Of a stretch of DNA of 64,000 bases, positions 11,391 to 23,191 are shown in pieces. Position 1 is the stretch's first letter. Each line of letters opens with the position of its first letter. The stretch lies in assembly GCA_944990035.1 (NCBI GenBank), contig CALYLX010000159.1, forward strand, positions 1,674,001-1,738,000. Direction: 5' to 3'. Below the pieces are notes generated by a model. It ran no database searches. It saw only the letters and a program-made list of their open reading frames with translations, and was not told the DNA's origin. A program made the position numbers and the translations under genes. The DNA comes from Clitopilus passeckerianus (lineage: Eukaryota; Basidiomycota; Agaricomycetes; Agaricales; Entolomataceae).

Positions 11391-13039
11391 ATGCACCCCG
11401 AAGCTCGAAACTGTCGTGGTTTGCTGGAGTTGCTAGCTGATGTCGTGATTCACATTATGGCTCTGTTTGAGCCAATCACCATAATCTGAGTACGGCGAGT
11501 AAGAGTATCCGCCTTTCTTCTAGGATTTCGATAGCTAAATACAGACCTGCAAATATCTTTTGCGAATAACGAACGAGAGGGCAATATGGCTGAATGCTTT
11601 CACACATGTTTGCTACCTTCATAACGTAGCACCAGGAACCTTTGACCACCGTATCATTGGGATGTCGACGAAGGAACTCGAGCAGGCTGAATCCCTACAG
11701 ACTCTCATCTATTTTGCACGATCAGGATTATGATACTCCACTCAGAGCTATCAATACTTTTACACTTTCCCCAACCCCTCGCTTGGACCCGCAAGACGAC
11801 GGCATCTCACCAGGATTTACGGACATGATCTTCCCCCGCGGAGGCCGTTTTCTATTACTATCGATGACCAGCACCTTCTCCAGCTTTGGGACCTTGATTT
11901 GCTGCAGTATAATGCGACCCCCATGAGTCCAATCGCCGTTCTGACCCTGCCAGTATCCAAAAGTGTAAGGTTTGGTCTATGCTTCTACGAACCAGGTTCT
12001 CCTATTATCCAGCTAACTTTTATTTTCCTAAATATTTCGTAAGTACAGTCTTTTCGAGCTGTACAACATCTTGATTTCTCATAACTCTTTTCAGAGACTG
12101 TACGATCTGTGTTTACGGTATCAAACCAACCTTACCGGCGCCAGCGTTTACGCTATAGGCAAAGAAGACTTTCGGGGCTGTAAACCCGTTGGCCTCGGAT
12201 GGAAAGCAGGTGCTCATGGAGGCAGATCAATACTACTGCGTCTCGGATTTGGAAAGTGATTCAGTGGAAAAAATGCTCCCAATATCATTTGAAATCGATC
12301 TCAACGTTTGTCGCTATTGGAGTCCTTTCGATGCTATCATCACTGATACCACTCCTAGTGGACCATCAAATACCGTCGACTAATCGCAATTGACATGGAA
12401 ACTAAGTCATACAAGGCGACAGACATGACCACACACTCCAAGGAGTACCAAAGACGAATGGATACTTGGGGGGACGAGTTGTCGACACCACTACTTCATT
12501 CGGAGGATCCTGGAGATTACCTCCTTCCCGATTGCTATGCAACGACCGAACCTCTCATAATAACTTCATGGCGCTATATTGGTGATATCCAGCAACTCGA
12601 GATCTTTTTAATTCCTGAATCTGCCCTCTCTTCTCGTTCAGAGGGGGTTTCGCAATCTCAGACATCATCCCTGGATACCTACTCGTACCAGCAGACTCCC
12701 GGCACACGCACAGAGCTGGTACAAGCTTGCCGTATTGGTGATTCTTGGCTTACCGTGGTGTGTCGCAGAACTAACGGGAGTAATGATTTTGATGCGGACG
12801 CTGGAGCCGACAAACTGGATCATGTTCAGCTCATCATCAACGATTGTTCCCTCTTTCATGATTGTGAGCCTAACTTTAGCCTAGATATTACTAATAAGGT
12901 AGAACTACAACTTCCGGACTCACTACTCCGAGACATGCTAGAATTTAGGTTGTGTCCAGTTTCAGGCCGGGCAGTCGTTATGGGACTCCATAACCTCTAC
13001 GTAGTGGAGTATCTTGAGAGGGAATTTGTAGGGAAGTAA
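11391..13039 (+). pseudogene. F-box protein family member 4, broken N-terminal half
   Basis: The start ATG at 11391 leads to LLELLADVVIHIMALFEPITII, and then a TGA falls where the paralogues continue the F-box. The next block (TCKYLLRITNERAIWLNAF) follows a good acceptor at about 11544. The frame then changes near GAGCAGG (about 11678) and again inside the conserved GGRFLLL...LWDLDLLQ block near 11860-11875. By contrast the last exon (12395-13039) is open for over 200 residues and keeps the family ending MLEFRLCPVSGRAVVMG. The damaged front and intact back suggest recent loss. Shortened proteins from the back exon cannot be excluded. Confidence 0.65.
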
Positions 13040-13640
13040 ATAGCAGCCTTTTGAGTAAGAGGAAAATGTCATTATCTTGGCGTTTGGCCCTAGTATTCTT
13101 CCGAAGTACTGTACCATCGTTTGAGCTCTTTCAATCATCAGAAAGAGTGCTGACCCCGGCACCATTCCCCGGCTTCATGCTTAGCCTGCCCTAAATGCGT
13201 CACCGCGTCCACGATATTGGCTAAACTGAATGTCCAGGAGTCTGTGGCAAGGATGGCCCAGGGGTGGTGAGGGAGCCGATGACTTTTGTGCGACATCAGG
13301 ACGCTTGTCGTTCTTGCACATAGTAATGAACTACATATTTGAAATTTCTCCCCTGTCAGTAGCTGATAGCGGCCTATGTGGATGTGATGTAGGCATGTTA
13401 AAAGTACGGAGGGTGTTTCAACGACGGTTTCACGCTTTGACCTGCCCTAAACTATCTCTGACGAAATCGGTAGTCCGCATCCGGTGTTCAATCCTGTTCT
13501 TAGCTGAACGCTCTTGTAAAGGGCATCAGAAGGTGTCCCCATGATAAAACGTAGGGCGTTCATCTGAACTCTACCTCCAAATTTTATGAAATGCAGCCCC
13601 AGATAAAGTCGAAGCCTCCAACACGATTACGAGACCAGAG
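13040..13640. other. Intergenic between F-box members 4 and 5
   Basis: Holds the 3' end of member 4 and the promoter region of member 5. I see no additional gene, RNA or repeat. Confidence 0.4.
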
Positions 13641-15359
13641 ATGAAGAAGCTCTGTGATCTGCCGCCAGAGCTACTCGTCCGGATTCTTTCATGGGTAGAG
13701 GCTCTTGATATTCTGCGTGCGCGTCTTGTGAGTTCGTTCAAGTTAATCTTCACTTGCGAGGTAAGCGTGTCTTATACTGACTGGGCCACCATTACAGTCC
13801 TGCCGAGCGCTGTACGATCCTACACACGACAGAACGCTCTGGCTGAACAATCTCAAGCGTACCTGCACTGTTCATGGAGTCATCCGAGCAACATTCGAAT
13901 CTGATCAGATGTCTCAAGAAGCCTTAGAAGCGGCCGCACTAAGGCCTTTCCGATTCGCCAGGACACTTTGGTACCACAAAGGCCCAAGCCCGATCATACC
14001 TTCCCAGCGTCGTATCTTTCGTATTGAAAGCTCCGAATTTGGTGGCTCTTTACTTGGTCTCTCGGACTCTCATCTTATTCCAGGAGGACGGTTCCTGCTG
14101 GTGTCCTGGTTTAGGCACCATTTGGAACTATGGGATCTGGAAAGGTACTTCCGCCAGGCCGAAGCCAAGCAAAGGCAAAAGCATCCCGTGGCAAGGCTCA
14201 GTTATGCAGATTTCTCGATGAATATCAGGGGAATATGTGTAATGCCCGATTGTGAGACTATTCGAGTGGTGATAATTGCTTCAAGCAATTCGTAGGTCAT
14301 CCTCCCCTGGCATCTTGGTCGCCTAACTCATGATCGTTCCTTCCCCCAACGGGACAAATATAGGGCAGGAAGGGAGCACAGAGTCTATGATATCAACCCG
14401 GGTGGCACCCCAGCCGACTTTCAACTCGTTGCCACGAATCGCTCAAGCCTATTGCGAGGTAAATCAGTTTTCTGTGGCGATTGGGTAGTTTTCTACTCTT
14501 ACGGGGGACTGGCAATGTGGAATATCGCAAAGAATCAGATCAACGTTTGCCAGATCGACCCTCATTATCCCTTGGTCAGTGAGAATCCAGCGCAATTTTT
14601 ACGTTTGGAAATTACTCTCGTGAACCTCTTCTGACTTCGCCCTAGTTTTAGATGGCACTGACCTCCAGTCACATCATCACTGTCACCCGACAAGGTTTCA
14701 CCACTTGGGAGTTACCAAACATGGAGGACGACACTCAAACATTTCATGGGACCCGAAACTCTAAGCTCACGCTCGGTCAGAGCTCTTCCTTAGGGTCTAT
14801 CGGTGGTGAAGAGCTTGTAAACGACGGTAGCCCTAGCGGCTACTCGTTTTCAAAGCCTCAGGGCTCAAGAAACCGCATCGGCTTGCTCAGGCAATTGCTC
14901 CATGCTTCAGAGCCTGGCTCGCGTGGCATCGCCGCAAAGCGATTGGCTTGGGATTTCTACGTCCTGGATCAAGTTACCAAGCCAGATGGACGCCCAGAAT
15001 ACCTTGCGACGTACACAGCATCGGACGGGATAGCTTCACCAACAGGCTCAATAGGTATTATGGGCTCCTTTGCCGGTGACCATTTCCTGCAGCCCATCTG
15101 TGTATCCGCGACATCCGAAAGGCGGGACAAGGTCGGTGGGTTTGGATTGATGGACGTCATGGTGGTAGTTGCCCCGATACCGACGGACAAGCTGCAAGAT
15201 GGAAGAGAGGAATCTCAATCCAATTTGTTACGGCGTAGCCATCTGGTGAAGCTTTGGGAGGGAAACAGCGAGGAGGAGACGTATGACTATTGTGCGGCAG
15301 CTGGACGTCTCACCGTTCTTTCAGAGAGCGAAGTACATATTGTAGATTTCTTGCCCTAA
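13641..15359 (+). CDS. F-box protein, tandem-family member 5
   Basis: Exons 13641-13727, 13798-14291, 14364-14574 and 14652-15359 join in frame to 499 residues. The F-box spans the start (MKKLCDLPPELLVRILSWVE) and continues after intron 1 as SCRALYDPTHDRTLWLNNL. MSQEALEAAALRPFRFAR and the WD-like LIPGGRFLLVSW...LELWDLE follow. The C-terminal exon starts at MALTSSHIITVTRQGF and ends with YDYCAAAGRLTVLSES. This is one of the cleanest members and a good reference for the array. Presumed role: recognition subunit of an SCF ubiquitin ligase. The target, and whether the back half is a true WD propeller, cannot be told from sequence alone. Confidence 0.82.
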
Positions 15360-15538
15360 TTGCGTAATTTCTACATGTGAACTGATTTAATACTGCAATC
15401 TTTGAAACCGCTTTGGTGCAGATCATTCGTCCGAAAACCTAGCGGGCCGAATTACCGGTGCGATGATGACTCAGCAGCGCCCTATCTTTGCGATCTGCGA
15501 TCGCAGTTCCAGGGGCTTCATTGGCATCGACCACAAAA

Positions 15539-17124
15539 ATGATCCAGCATCTGCCTTACGAAATTCTCATTTACCTCATCAGCCTGGTGGAACCCAAACA
15601 CATCCTAGTCCTACGACTGGTGAGTTCGAGTTAATGACTCAGACCAGAGTGTATCGAGTATATTCAATTTCAACTTTCAAGTGCTCTCAGTTTTTGAATT
15701 CGGCAACAAGGGATAGGAATCTCTGGATAGTCACACTCAAGAAGCTATGCATGGAATTCAGCGTACTCAAAGGCGTCTTTGACGTAGAGTTCATGACCCA
15801 GCCGCAGCTTGAAGCTTCAGTGCTTCGTCCACTGAAGTTTAGATCATTTCTGCTCGGTTGCCAGCAGGACTACCCCACTCCTTTGACCACACACATTCTA
15901 CCTACGCCTTTACCGAAATCAGAAGCAGCATCCTTGCCCGCGCAGGAGTATGATGGATACACTGGCGTCCTATTACCCATCGGCGGTCGTTTCCTCTTTA
16001 CCAATTACAAGCGACGTGTTGTCAGTCTTTGGGACCTGGGGACGCCTTCTAACTCCGAGAGTTTGCCCCGGCAATTGGCCTCGCTGAATGCCACATCTAT
16101 GGGGCTTCAGGACGATGACCGAGTACGGATCCAGGATTCTTATCCCATGTCGACGGGGAGCGGCCTCTATCTTGAAGTCAAAATCTTGTCCCCATTGTAT
16201 GTACACCATCGTTGTTTGTACCAACGAGTGACTAACCACGTTTTAGGGATATGCGGAGGATTATAATGTACAAAATCGATTATTCAGTGGCGGTTCCTGC
16301 CTTTGAACTGGTGGGAACAAGGCCCTGTTACGACGAATACCAGAGCGCTTTTTGGAACAACCACCTCGTGTTCACAGACGCTCCTGGTCTAGTCCTCTGG
16401 GACTTAGAGAACGACCGCTCAGCCGACTGCTTGAGGAATACCGGAGTAAATCTAGGAAAACAAGTACGGACCAAGTTCAATCTCTTGTCTATTATATGGA
16501 TTCTCAATAACAGGTATTTAGATACAGATCCAGAAAGGATGCATAATCCTGACCGATCCCGCATTTCATACTTGGGAAGTTCTGAAACTGCCTTCCAACC
16601 TGGAGCTCGGACGACATCAAACCCAAATAACCTTGCAGGTTCTACAACCCCCTTCGCGTGTGCCAGGTTTTCCGATTGTGACGGCAATTCCGCGCGAGGG
16701 CCCAGCCATGTATTCAGCAACTAGTGTTACAAGCACTCTCAAGATGAAATACGATTTTTACTCCTTTTCCCCCTCACTTACTCAAGCAGACGAGGAAAGA
16801 TTCAGGTTTCGTCTCTTGCCTGCGTGCCAGGTCGAACTTACAGTCACTGGGTTTCGCACTGACGCTTACAGATACTTTTATGTGAGTGGGGACTTGTGTA
16901 TTCTCCCACTAAACCGCGTTCGCCATCCCCAATTTATTCCTATGCTTGACCTGCTCGTTGTGCAACACTCCTCTTCGTCCTCGGAACATCTAAACGGAAC
17001 GCATAATAGAGTTCGGTTACTGGGTCCCATGGCGGATCTTGCGAGCTTCGACCTTGATAATGTTACGGGGAAGGCTGTCATAGCTGTCGATGGGATAGTC
17101 ACTGTTGCCCAATACGTTGCGTGA
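15539..17124 (+). CDS. F-box protein, tandem-family member 6
   Basis: Exons 15539-15619, 15682-16196, 16247-16463 and about 16522-17124 give 471 residues. The F-box begins at once (MIQHLPYEILIYLISLVEPK) and continues after intron 1 with CSQFLNSATRDRNLWIV. The centre has IGGRFLFTNYKRRVVSLWDLG; exon 3 has FELVGTRPCYDEY and GLVLWDLEND. The last acceptor could be at 16521 or six bases later (TTTAG or TACAG); both keep frame. The end reads FDLDNVTGKAVIAVDGIVTV. It stands 180 bp downstream of member 5 in the same direction, as expected from tandem duplication. Confidence 0.8.
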
Positions 17125-20100
17125 AGGGGTCGGAGGAGAAGGGCGGATACTTGGTATCATAAGTCGGTTTCAAACAATGGACTAGCCCGAACATTAGCTA
17201 CGACATTGATTGGCGTGGACTCGTACATTCATTGACACTTCCCCAAAATGTAAATCTCGTCTGCGACACTCTAGCCCTTTTTACTTGAATGGTGTCGGCG
17301 TTGTCAGGAGCCGTCGACCTCATAAGCAGAAAACGGGGGGTTGGTCTTCGAGAGGCTCTTGAGGACGCTCGGCCCCATGACATCGCTAGTGAATAAGGTC
17401 TCCTAACTCCCCGAAATCTCTTGACTAGTTCGTTGAAGGGCGTAGACAGCAAAACGGTGGGGAGCTTCCCTGGCTTGTTGAGTGTGAGGTCCAATCAAGA
17501 GTGTTCGTCCGAACGGAGAAATCACAGCGTACCATCTCGCCATCCCTTTACCGGGATGCCGTACATAGGTGAGAAAGTCGCCAAGGCGTTGAATTGGACC
17601 TGACGACGTTGTGAATGGCCTAGGACTAGGTCTGTCGTGGCTCTCAACGGTCTGCGCTCTTGATATGGAAGAAGTGAATTGTGGAATACCAGTCAGCGCC
17701 TGAAGGTGGTTATGGTGTGCGTGCCAACTAGGTTCAGCACCTCATGCTGGTGGCGACTAGTCAATGATGGCGTTCTTTCGAAATGATGTCTTCTCAACGA
17801 GGGATCCTCAGGCGAAATAGCACGGGTTATTTCTCACCGGATGTCCTGATCCAAAAGGCTTATCCTGCTCGCTAACCTGACCTCACACAGAATTTGGTCA
17901 GAATTGAAGTATCAATTCAAATCGGGGGGTCAGGCCTCCGAACGCTGAGACCGCAAATCCTGCTTCGTGATACGCGAGAGAGAACCGGCTGAGCGAATTG
18001 GCACCAAAAAGAAAACCGGATAGAATTCATTCCAATGACAGCCCTGTCAAGGCGCTGGGTGATAAAAATCAGGCATCGACTTGAACCCTTCACTGCGGGA
18101 GCATTATATTTAAGGTCGTCGAGGGTGGCCCTGGAAGCAGATAAATCTTTTAAAGGGACTAAACCACATAAAGTCGCTGGACCTACTGCTTTACTGATTT
18201 CAGGGTGGAAAGATCCTCAGCTGGGATGGTCCGGAGGACGAGGGGAGTCATTCCGATCTTTTACATCATATTCTTTGTTGATCAAGCTTGGATGATAATA
18301 AGCACCGAATATTGACTACCTCGTGCTGATGAGCTGTAGACCAGGTAGCAATTGTGCTGCACCTCGTAAACACCTCTTCCTGGGCGCCTTATGCCATTTG
18401 ACCATGACAGCGGATATCCGTGGCCGCACAGATGGTGAATCCGAAAGGAAAGAAAGATGTATGTAGTCAGACGAGCTTAGGCGTAGGGTTCCCTTCTGCT
18501 CAATGGCCAAGATAATAAGCGATGGCTAGGGCAGGGGGTGTGACGATACAATTCATCGCCTAGGGCCTCGTCCTTCATGATGTCAGCGCTCAGCGAAGCC
18601 CGCTCAATAGGAGCAACGTTGGTGTGTAAGTTCCTAAATGTTCGTCGACATGAGCACGCAGAGAGCGTAGCCTATTTATTTTATTCCATCGTGGTGCCCC
18701 GTACACCAATAGTAAACGGAATTTCCCGTTCAAGACGGGGCTTTTAATTCCATGGATGAGCCGCAAATCGCCCAAGGTTCGAAGGTGCACGGTTATCGAG
18801 GGTCATCAGAAAACGTTCCGGTTATTCGTAATTGGCGGATTCAGTGGGACATGCTGGCGGCCACCTTACACCAGATACAGATATTGATTAATCGTGGGTC
18901 CTGCGGTTGACTCTTTGCTTGACCATCAACAGTTGGGGGAGAAGTGGCTCGTCACAAGACTCTTGATGTTCTCCCGGTCTAAGAAAATTGCCGGCGTGTC
19001 AGAGGATGTTCTAAGGGTCCTATCGGCGTCGCCGACGGGGCGCATCTCGTGCTTGGCAGCCATAGGACCACCGAGGAGTGCATACCGCTACATCCCCCGT
19101 ATCGACTCGTCCAGAGGTGGCTGGACAAGGTGGCTACGCACGTCGTCACAAAAAGGAACGAACAGCTGATTAGAACAGCCTTTTGATCTATAGATACCCA
19201 GGACACAGGACACCGGGAACCAGGTGCCATCTCGTCCTTTATAGTCCGCGGCATCATGAAATTCCTAGAATAGAGCGTACCAGGGAGCCTCTCTGTTGGA
19301 ATATGTCAGAGGACATTAATCGGCGTATGATGTCCACCTGGAGAAGGCTTCCAAGGTGAGAGGTCATAGGACAGTGATAAAGTTTGGTCTAGGCCGACGA
19401 ATACGCCTGAGAATGTACACAAGGAACATGCCTGAGAGCTTAACGCCATTGCTGCTGACTGAGATATCACTGCTGGACGCCTTCATCATCGGAGCGCTTG
19501 ACCCTTTGCCGGTGTTCAGAGATGAGCCACGAGTTCCTTATGACACTTGAGGCTGGCGTGACATTGAAAGGCGCCCACCACCGCATCTTGTCAGAGAAGA
19601 CATATGGTCAACGAGGTCTGATGATTACAGATGGATACGCAAGCAATACACAAGGCTTTGAAGGAAAGAATATGCTGCGCCTTTTTGAACGAGCCAAGCG
19701 GACTTTTGGTCGGAGTCACTTGGTCAAGTTGGCGGTTCCAGAAAATTCAGTTTGCGACGAACAAAGGCTCAATTGCATCCAAAGCACCATTCAAACGCGA
19801 AAAAGCAGATGATTTGGATGCTCATTCAGCAGGGGAGTGAAAGGGGAGAGTCGGTATTTTCCCCCGTCAGCTCCTTTGATGGCAGTGACCAGTCACGGGC
19901 TTTGCATAGTTTGGTTAAATTTCACACGTGTAAGCCGTGTACGCTTTCGCTCATTCACCAGCACAACCCCCTTCTTTCCTCCCTTAGACGCCTGCCTGGG
20001 CGGTCAATCCACTGCTCCTTCTGCATTATTAGCCAGAGGTAGTTTTTTCTTACGTGAAACGAAGCAAACGACTTTGGAGTTCAATTGAAACTCATTTGAA

Positions 20101-20299
20101 CCCAGCCGTTGTAAGTCTGAGCGGCGATATCGGGATCTCGTTTTTTTTAAGTCGGAGTGAGTGTTTGCATTTGGCTTGCAATGAGAAACAGAATGTGTTG
20201 CTGTCATCGCCTTCTGTTTGAATCTGATCATAATGCTAATCCTGTCAATGCCAGCTTCTCTCAACATCGGCGTCGTTGACGGCGTTGACCGAACTCACA
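17125..20299. other. 3.2 kb without recognisable gene
   Basis: Only short frames on both strands, none with a recognisable domain and none that chain through splice sites. I looked for retrotransposon protein motifs, terminal inverted repeats and simple repeats and saw none I could defend. Weakly protein-like stretches occur on the plus strand at about 18110-18290 and 19380-19550. The right end (about 19900-20299) should hold the promoter and 5' leader of the regulator gene. It may be an old, eroded insertion. Confidence 0.4.
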
Positions 20300-21626
20300 A
20301 TGACCACTGAGCAGCCAAAAGCCGCTCAGCAGGCTGCCACTCAGGAGCAGCAGCCTCCTCAATTGCCTCCTGGCGTTGTATACCCGCATCCGTACAATGG
20401 TGCTCCGTATCCTCACGCCAGCGGGCCATATCCTCCTTTCTACTCGTACCCTCCTCCAGCTGAGGGTGGAGCTACAGAGAACAGTGTTCCGCCTCCACCG
20501 CCTCCAGGTTTCATGATGTTCCCGCACCCGCCTCCAGGTATGGTCTTTGCTTATACGCCACCCCAGAATGCAGGCAAGACCCCGATTTCCCCCCTATAGT
20601 TCTATATTCGAATACAGAGCGCTCATACTATTCTGACAGCTTTTGCTCCGCAGCAGCCAGCTGCCCCTACGCAGCCTTCGGGGAAGCCGAAGCGTAAGCA
20701 GGTCAAGATGGCCGTGAGTCCCCTATCAAGCGCCCAGATAACGAATATCAGACTTGTATCTAACTTGGCCTAATAGTGCACCAATTGCGCTGCTGCTTGC
20801 AAGCGATGTGACGAGCATCGACCTTGTGAACGTTGCACGAAATACGGGATGCCAGAAACATGTGTTGATGGGCAACGAAAGGAGAGGAAGAAGGGGATCA
20901 AACGTGGTCCGTACAAGCGCAAGAACAAAGGTGTGAATCTCACACAATTCCTGTGAACGCCATGATTGACAATTCATTTCTCAAGATGGAACATCAGAAG
21001 GTGAATGGTCCGCTGGCGCGGCACCTCCTCCCGCAAACCCTCCCCAGCCTATACAAACGATGCAGGCCGTTCCGCATCAGTTCCCCAATGGTGAAGGCTT
21101 CTATCCAATTTACTATCCTCCCGGTGCTGCTCCGTACCTCCCACCTGTCCCGCCCCATCATGAAGGTGGTGATGGTCAAACCAATGGACAACCGCCTCTT
21201 GTCCCCTACTACATTCCGGGAGCCTATCCTCCTCCTTTTGGGCACTACTCGCCTTTCTTGCATGGAGCTCCGCCGCCGCCTCCACCACCCCCGGCAGCTC
21301 AGCAGCCCTCAGCATCAGCTGCACAGTCTCCTCCCCCACAAACTGTAGATCCTGCTGCGACGAGCAGCAGCACCGAACCCGGCCCTCCACCCAAAGAATC
21401 GCCCATCCCCGCTGAAAAGACGGCCACAAATGGTGTCCATGCTGCTGGTACACAAGCCAACGGCGACGGTGCGGCAGGAAAGAAGAGAAAGAAGTCTGGA
21501 GAGTCTAAGTCAAAGAAGTCTAAGAAGTCCAAAGGATCGAAGGACGCCAACACAGCTGTAACTACCGTTGAGCCGGCTGCCCTTTCAGCTGCAGCAGATG
21601 AGGATACATGTGCCGAAGGAGATTGA
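20300..21626 (+). CDS. Zn(II)2Cys6 transcription factor, Pro-rich
   Basis: A nuclear DNA-binding regulator with a fungal binuclear zinc cluster. The six cysteines lie in 20762-20930 with spacing C-x2-C-x6-C-x5-C-x2-C-x8-C (CTNCAAACKRCDEHRPCERC, continuing to the sixth Cys). A very basic stretch follows directly (RKERKKGIKRGPYKRKNK). Both flanks are rich in Pro and Tyr, and the tail has a Lys/Ser-rich segment (KKRKKSGESKSKKSKKSKG) that could be a nuclear signal. About 375 residues in four exons. The first intron appears to use a GC donor (GCAAGA at about 20573), which restores the frame exactly. ATG 20300 is the first in frame. Its targets are unknown; it is the nearest regulator to the oxidoreductase and acyltransferase genes downstream. 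Confidence 0.85.
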
Positions 21627-22489
21627 CTATTTCCTGCTTTCTTTTTACCCGTATTATCGCTTTATGATTCGTTGTGAGTTGCAATACAATTCGGACTTTC
21701 CCCGTTGCTTGATGGCTCAACAAACCTTATTCCTTACAGAAGGGTTCATACACGATCGTCAACGCTCTCTCCCATTAAATGACACCCCTGGATCCGTTCT
21801 CGTCATGATCGACGCTTCTTTGGCCGCGTGATTTTCAACTCATCTCTGTTTCCCCCTCGGACTCTATTCGGGCAGGACCTTCTATCTGGTCACGCTACCT
21901 GTACCGACGGGTGTGTGGGTGTACCTTGTACATCTATCCCCTTCTCTACGATCTCATTGTCCAGATTTTTGGTTCTGGAGCTATCTTCAGGTGACCTAGC
22001 GACGTGCCCTGGAGCCTCGAGCCTCCAAGACACTTCGCTTCGCGTCAAATGGCTGTGGCTTTTGTTTTTCACATTTTACTCTTTGATGTACTTTTACAAA
22101 TTCAAAACCCCACTAGCTACCATTCTCCTTGTACCCGTCCCTTCCCCTTCTCTTTGTTATTACTCTGGCACAAGTCACTGATACATGAGACAAGTCCAGC
22201 TTTTGCTTTCGTAAATTCCATTGCTCTGAATCTTGTGTACTATTATACATGCTGTAACGAGATCATTATGATTCTGAATGTTATGTGGTTCTTTTGGCCC
22301 AACTGTTTGGAGTGCTGATGACCGTGCCATCGCGCGGAAACTCGCACCATCAACCGTTTTCAACTTCCTCCTGGCCGTCATTCAATGATAAACCTAGAGC
22401 AACCTATCCATGACGCTGCATTGGGGAGCGTCTCGACGTTGAAGAGCACGTTGGAACTCTGAATAATCCACCATCTATGTCACAATTTC
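21627..22489. other. Intergenic, 3' region of regulator
   Basis: T-rich sequence with only short frames, consistent with a 3' UTR and spacer. No gene or repeat recognised. Confidence 0.4.
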
Positions 22490-23051
22490 GACGTCATGCA
22501 TCATCACCGACTCCCCTCAGTGTGCCGCTCTTCCTTCGGTATGTCAATTTCCTTTCCGGTGCCATTGTTCAAGGCTCGCTCATCTCACAGTATCTTGGCC
22601 ACCGAATGGCTCGAAGGTCTTCCCATACAAAGTGTCCTGGCGCTCCGAGGATACCGTTCGTCTCACCAACGTTCTCGCCACCCGAGGCGTCAACTTCCTC
22701 GACGTCTCCTCCAGAGGAAACAACGGCAAGCGGAAAATCAAAGGAGGTCCGGCACACCAACCTCCTTTCGCTCATGATGTCAAGAAAGGGCTGTACAACG
22801 ACAGCAACCTCATCGTGGGTTCAGTTGACTCAATGACGAACGGGCATATTGCGCAGGAGGTCTTGGATAAAGGGCGGCGGATGTGATCATTGGTTGGGCT
22901 GCAGTTCCAGAAGAACCCGTTCACGGTTTGGGTGTTTGCAGAGGATCTTAGGGTGGAGGTTGCACTTCCGCATCAGATTGCCTGGGGGTTCAAAGGGAGA
23001 GAAACGAAGGAAATTGGACCATGGCTTCTGACAAATGGGGCTCTAGAGTGA
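22490..23051 (+). pseudogene. Old-yellow-enzyme fragment (C-terminal third)
   Basis: It matches the end of exon 3 and all of exon 4 of the two intact neighbours. VPLFLR is followed by an intron with gtatgt/cacag, then ATEWLE, TSEDTVRLTNVLATRGVNFL, a drifted GPAHQPPFAHDVKKGL, IVGSVDSMTNGHIAQEVLDKG, then after a frame change FQKNPFTVWVFAEDL and HQIAWGFKG. Frames change around 22620-22640 and 22865-22900, and the N-terminal two thirds (FMN site, catalytic His pair) are absent. It faces the intact gene at 23192-24602 tail to tail, 140 bp away. Confidence 0.8.
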
Positions 23052-23191
23052 TACTTATAGAACGGGGCAGAGAAATCTAAATTTGTAGATCTAAGTTTCG
23101 ACAATGTACAAATTCTAACTTTCTATGGGTGTCTTCATGAGGCCATAATACAAGATTTTGTATATCTAGGTAGCAATGCAAAGTGTCAACT

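Noticed and set aside
16328..16720. 130-residue open frame on minus
   Set aside because: Antisense of a well-supported F-box exon; codon-mirror effect.
17125..20299. Retrotransposon candidate
   Set aside because: No reverse transcriptase, integrase or protease motif and no terminal repeats could be found by eye.
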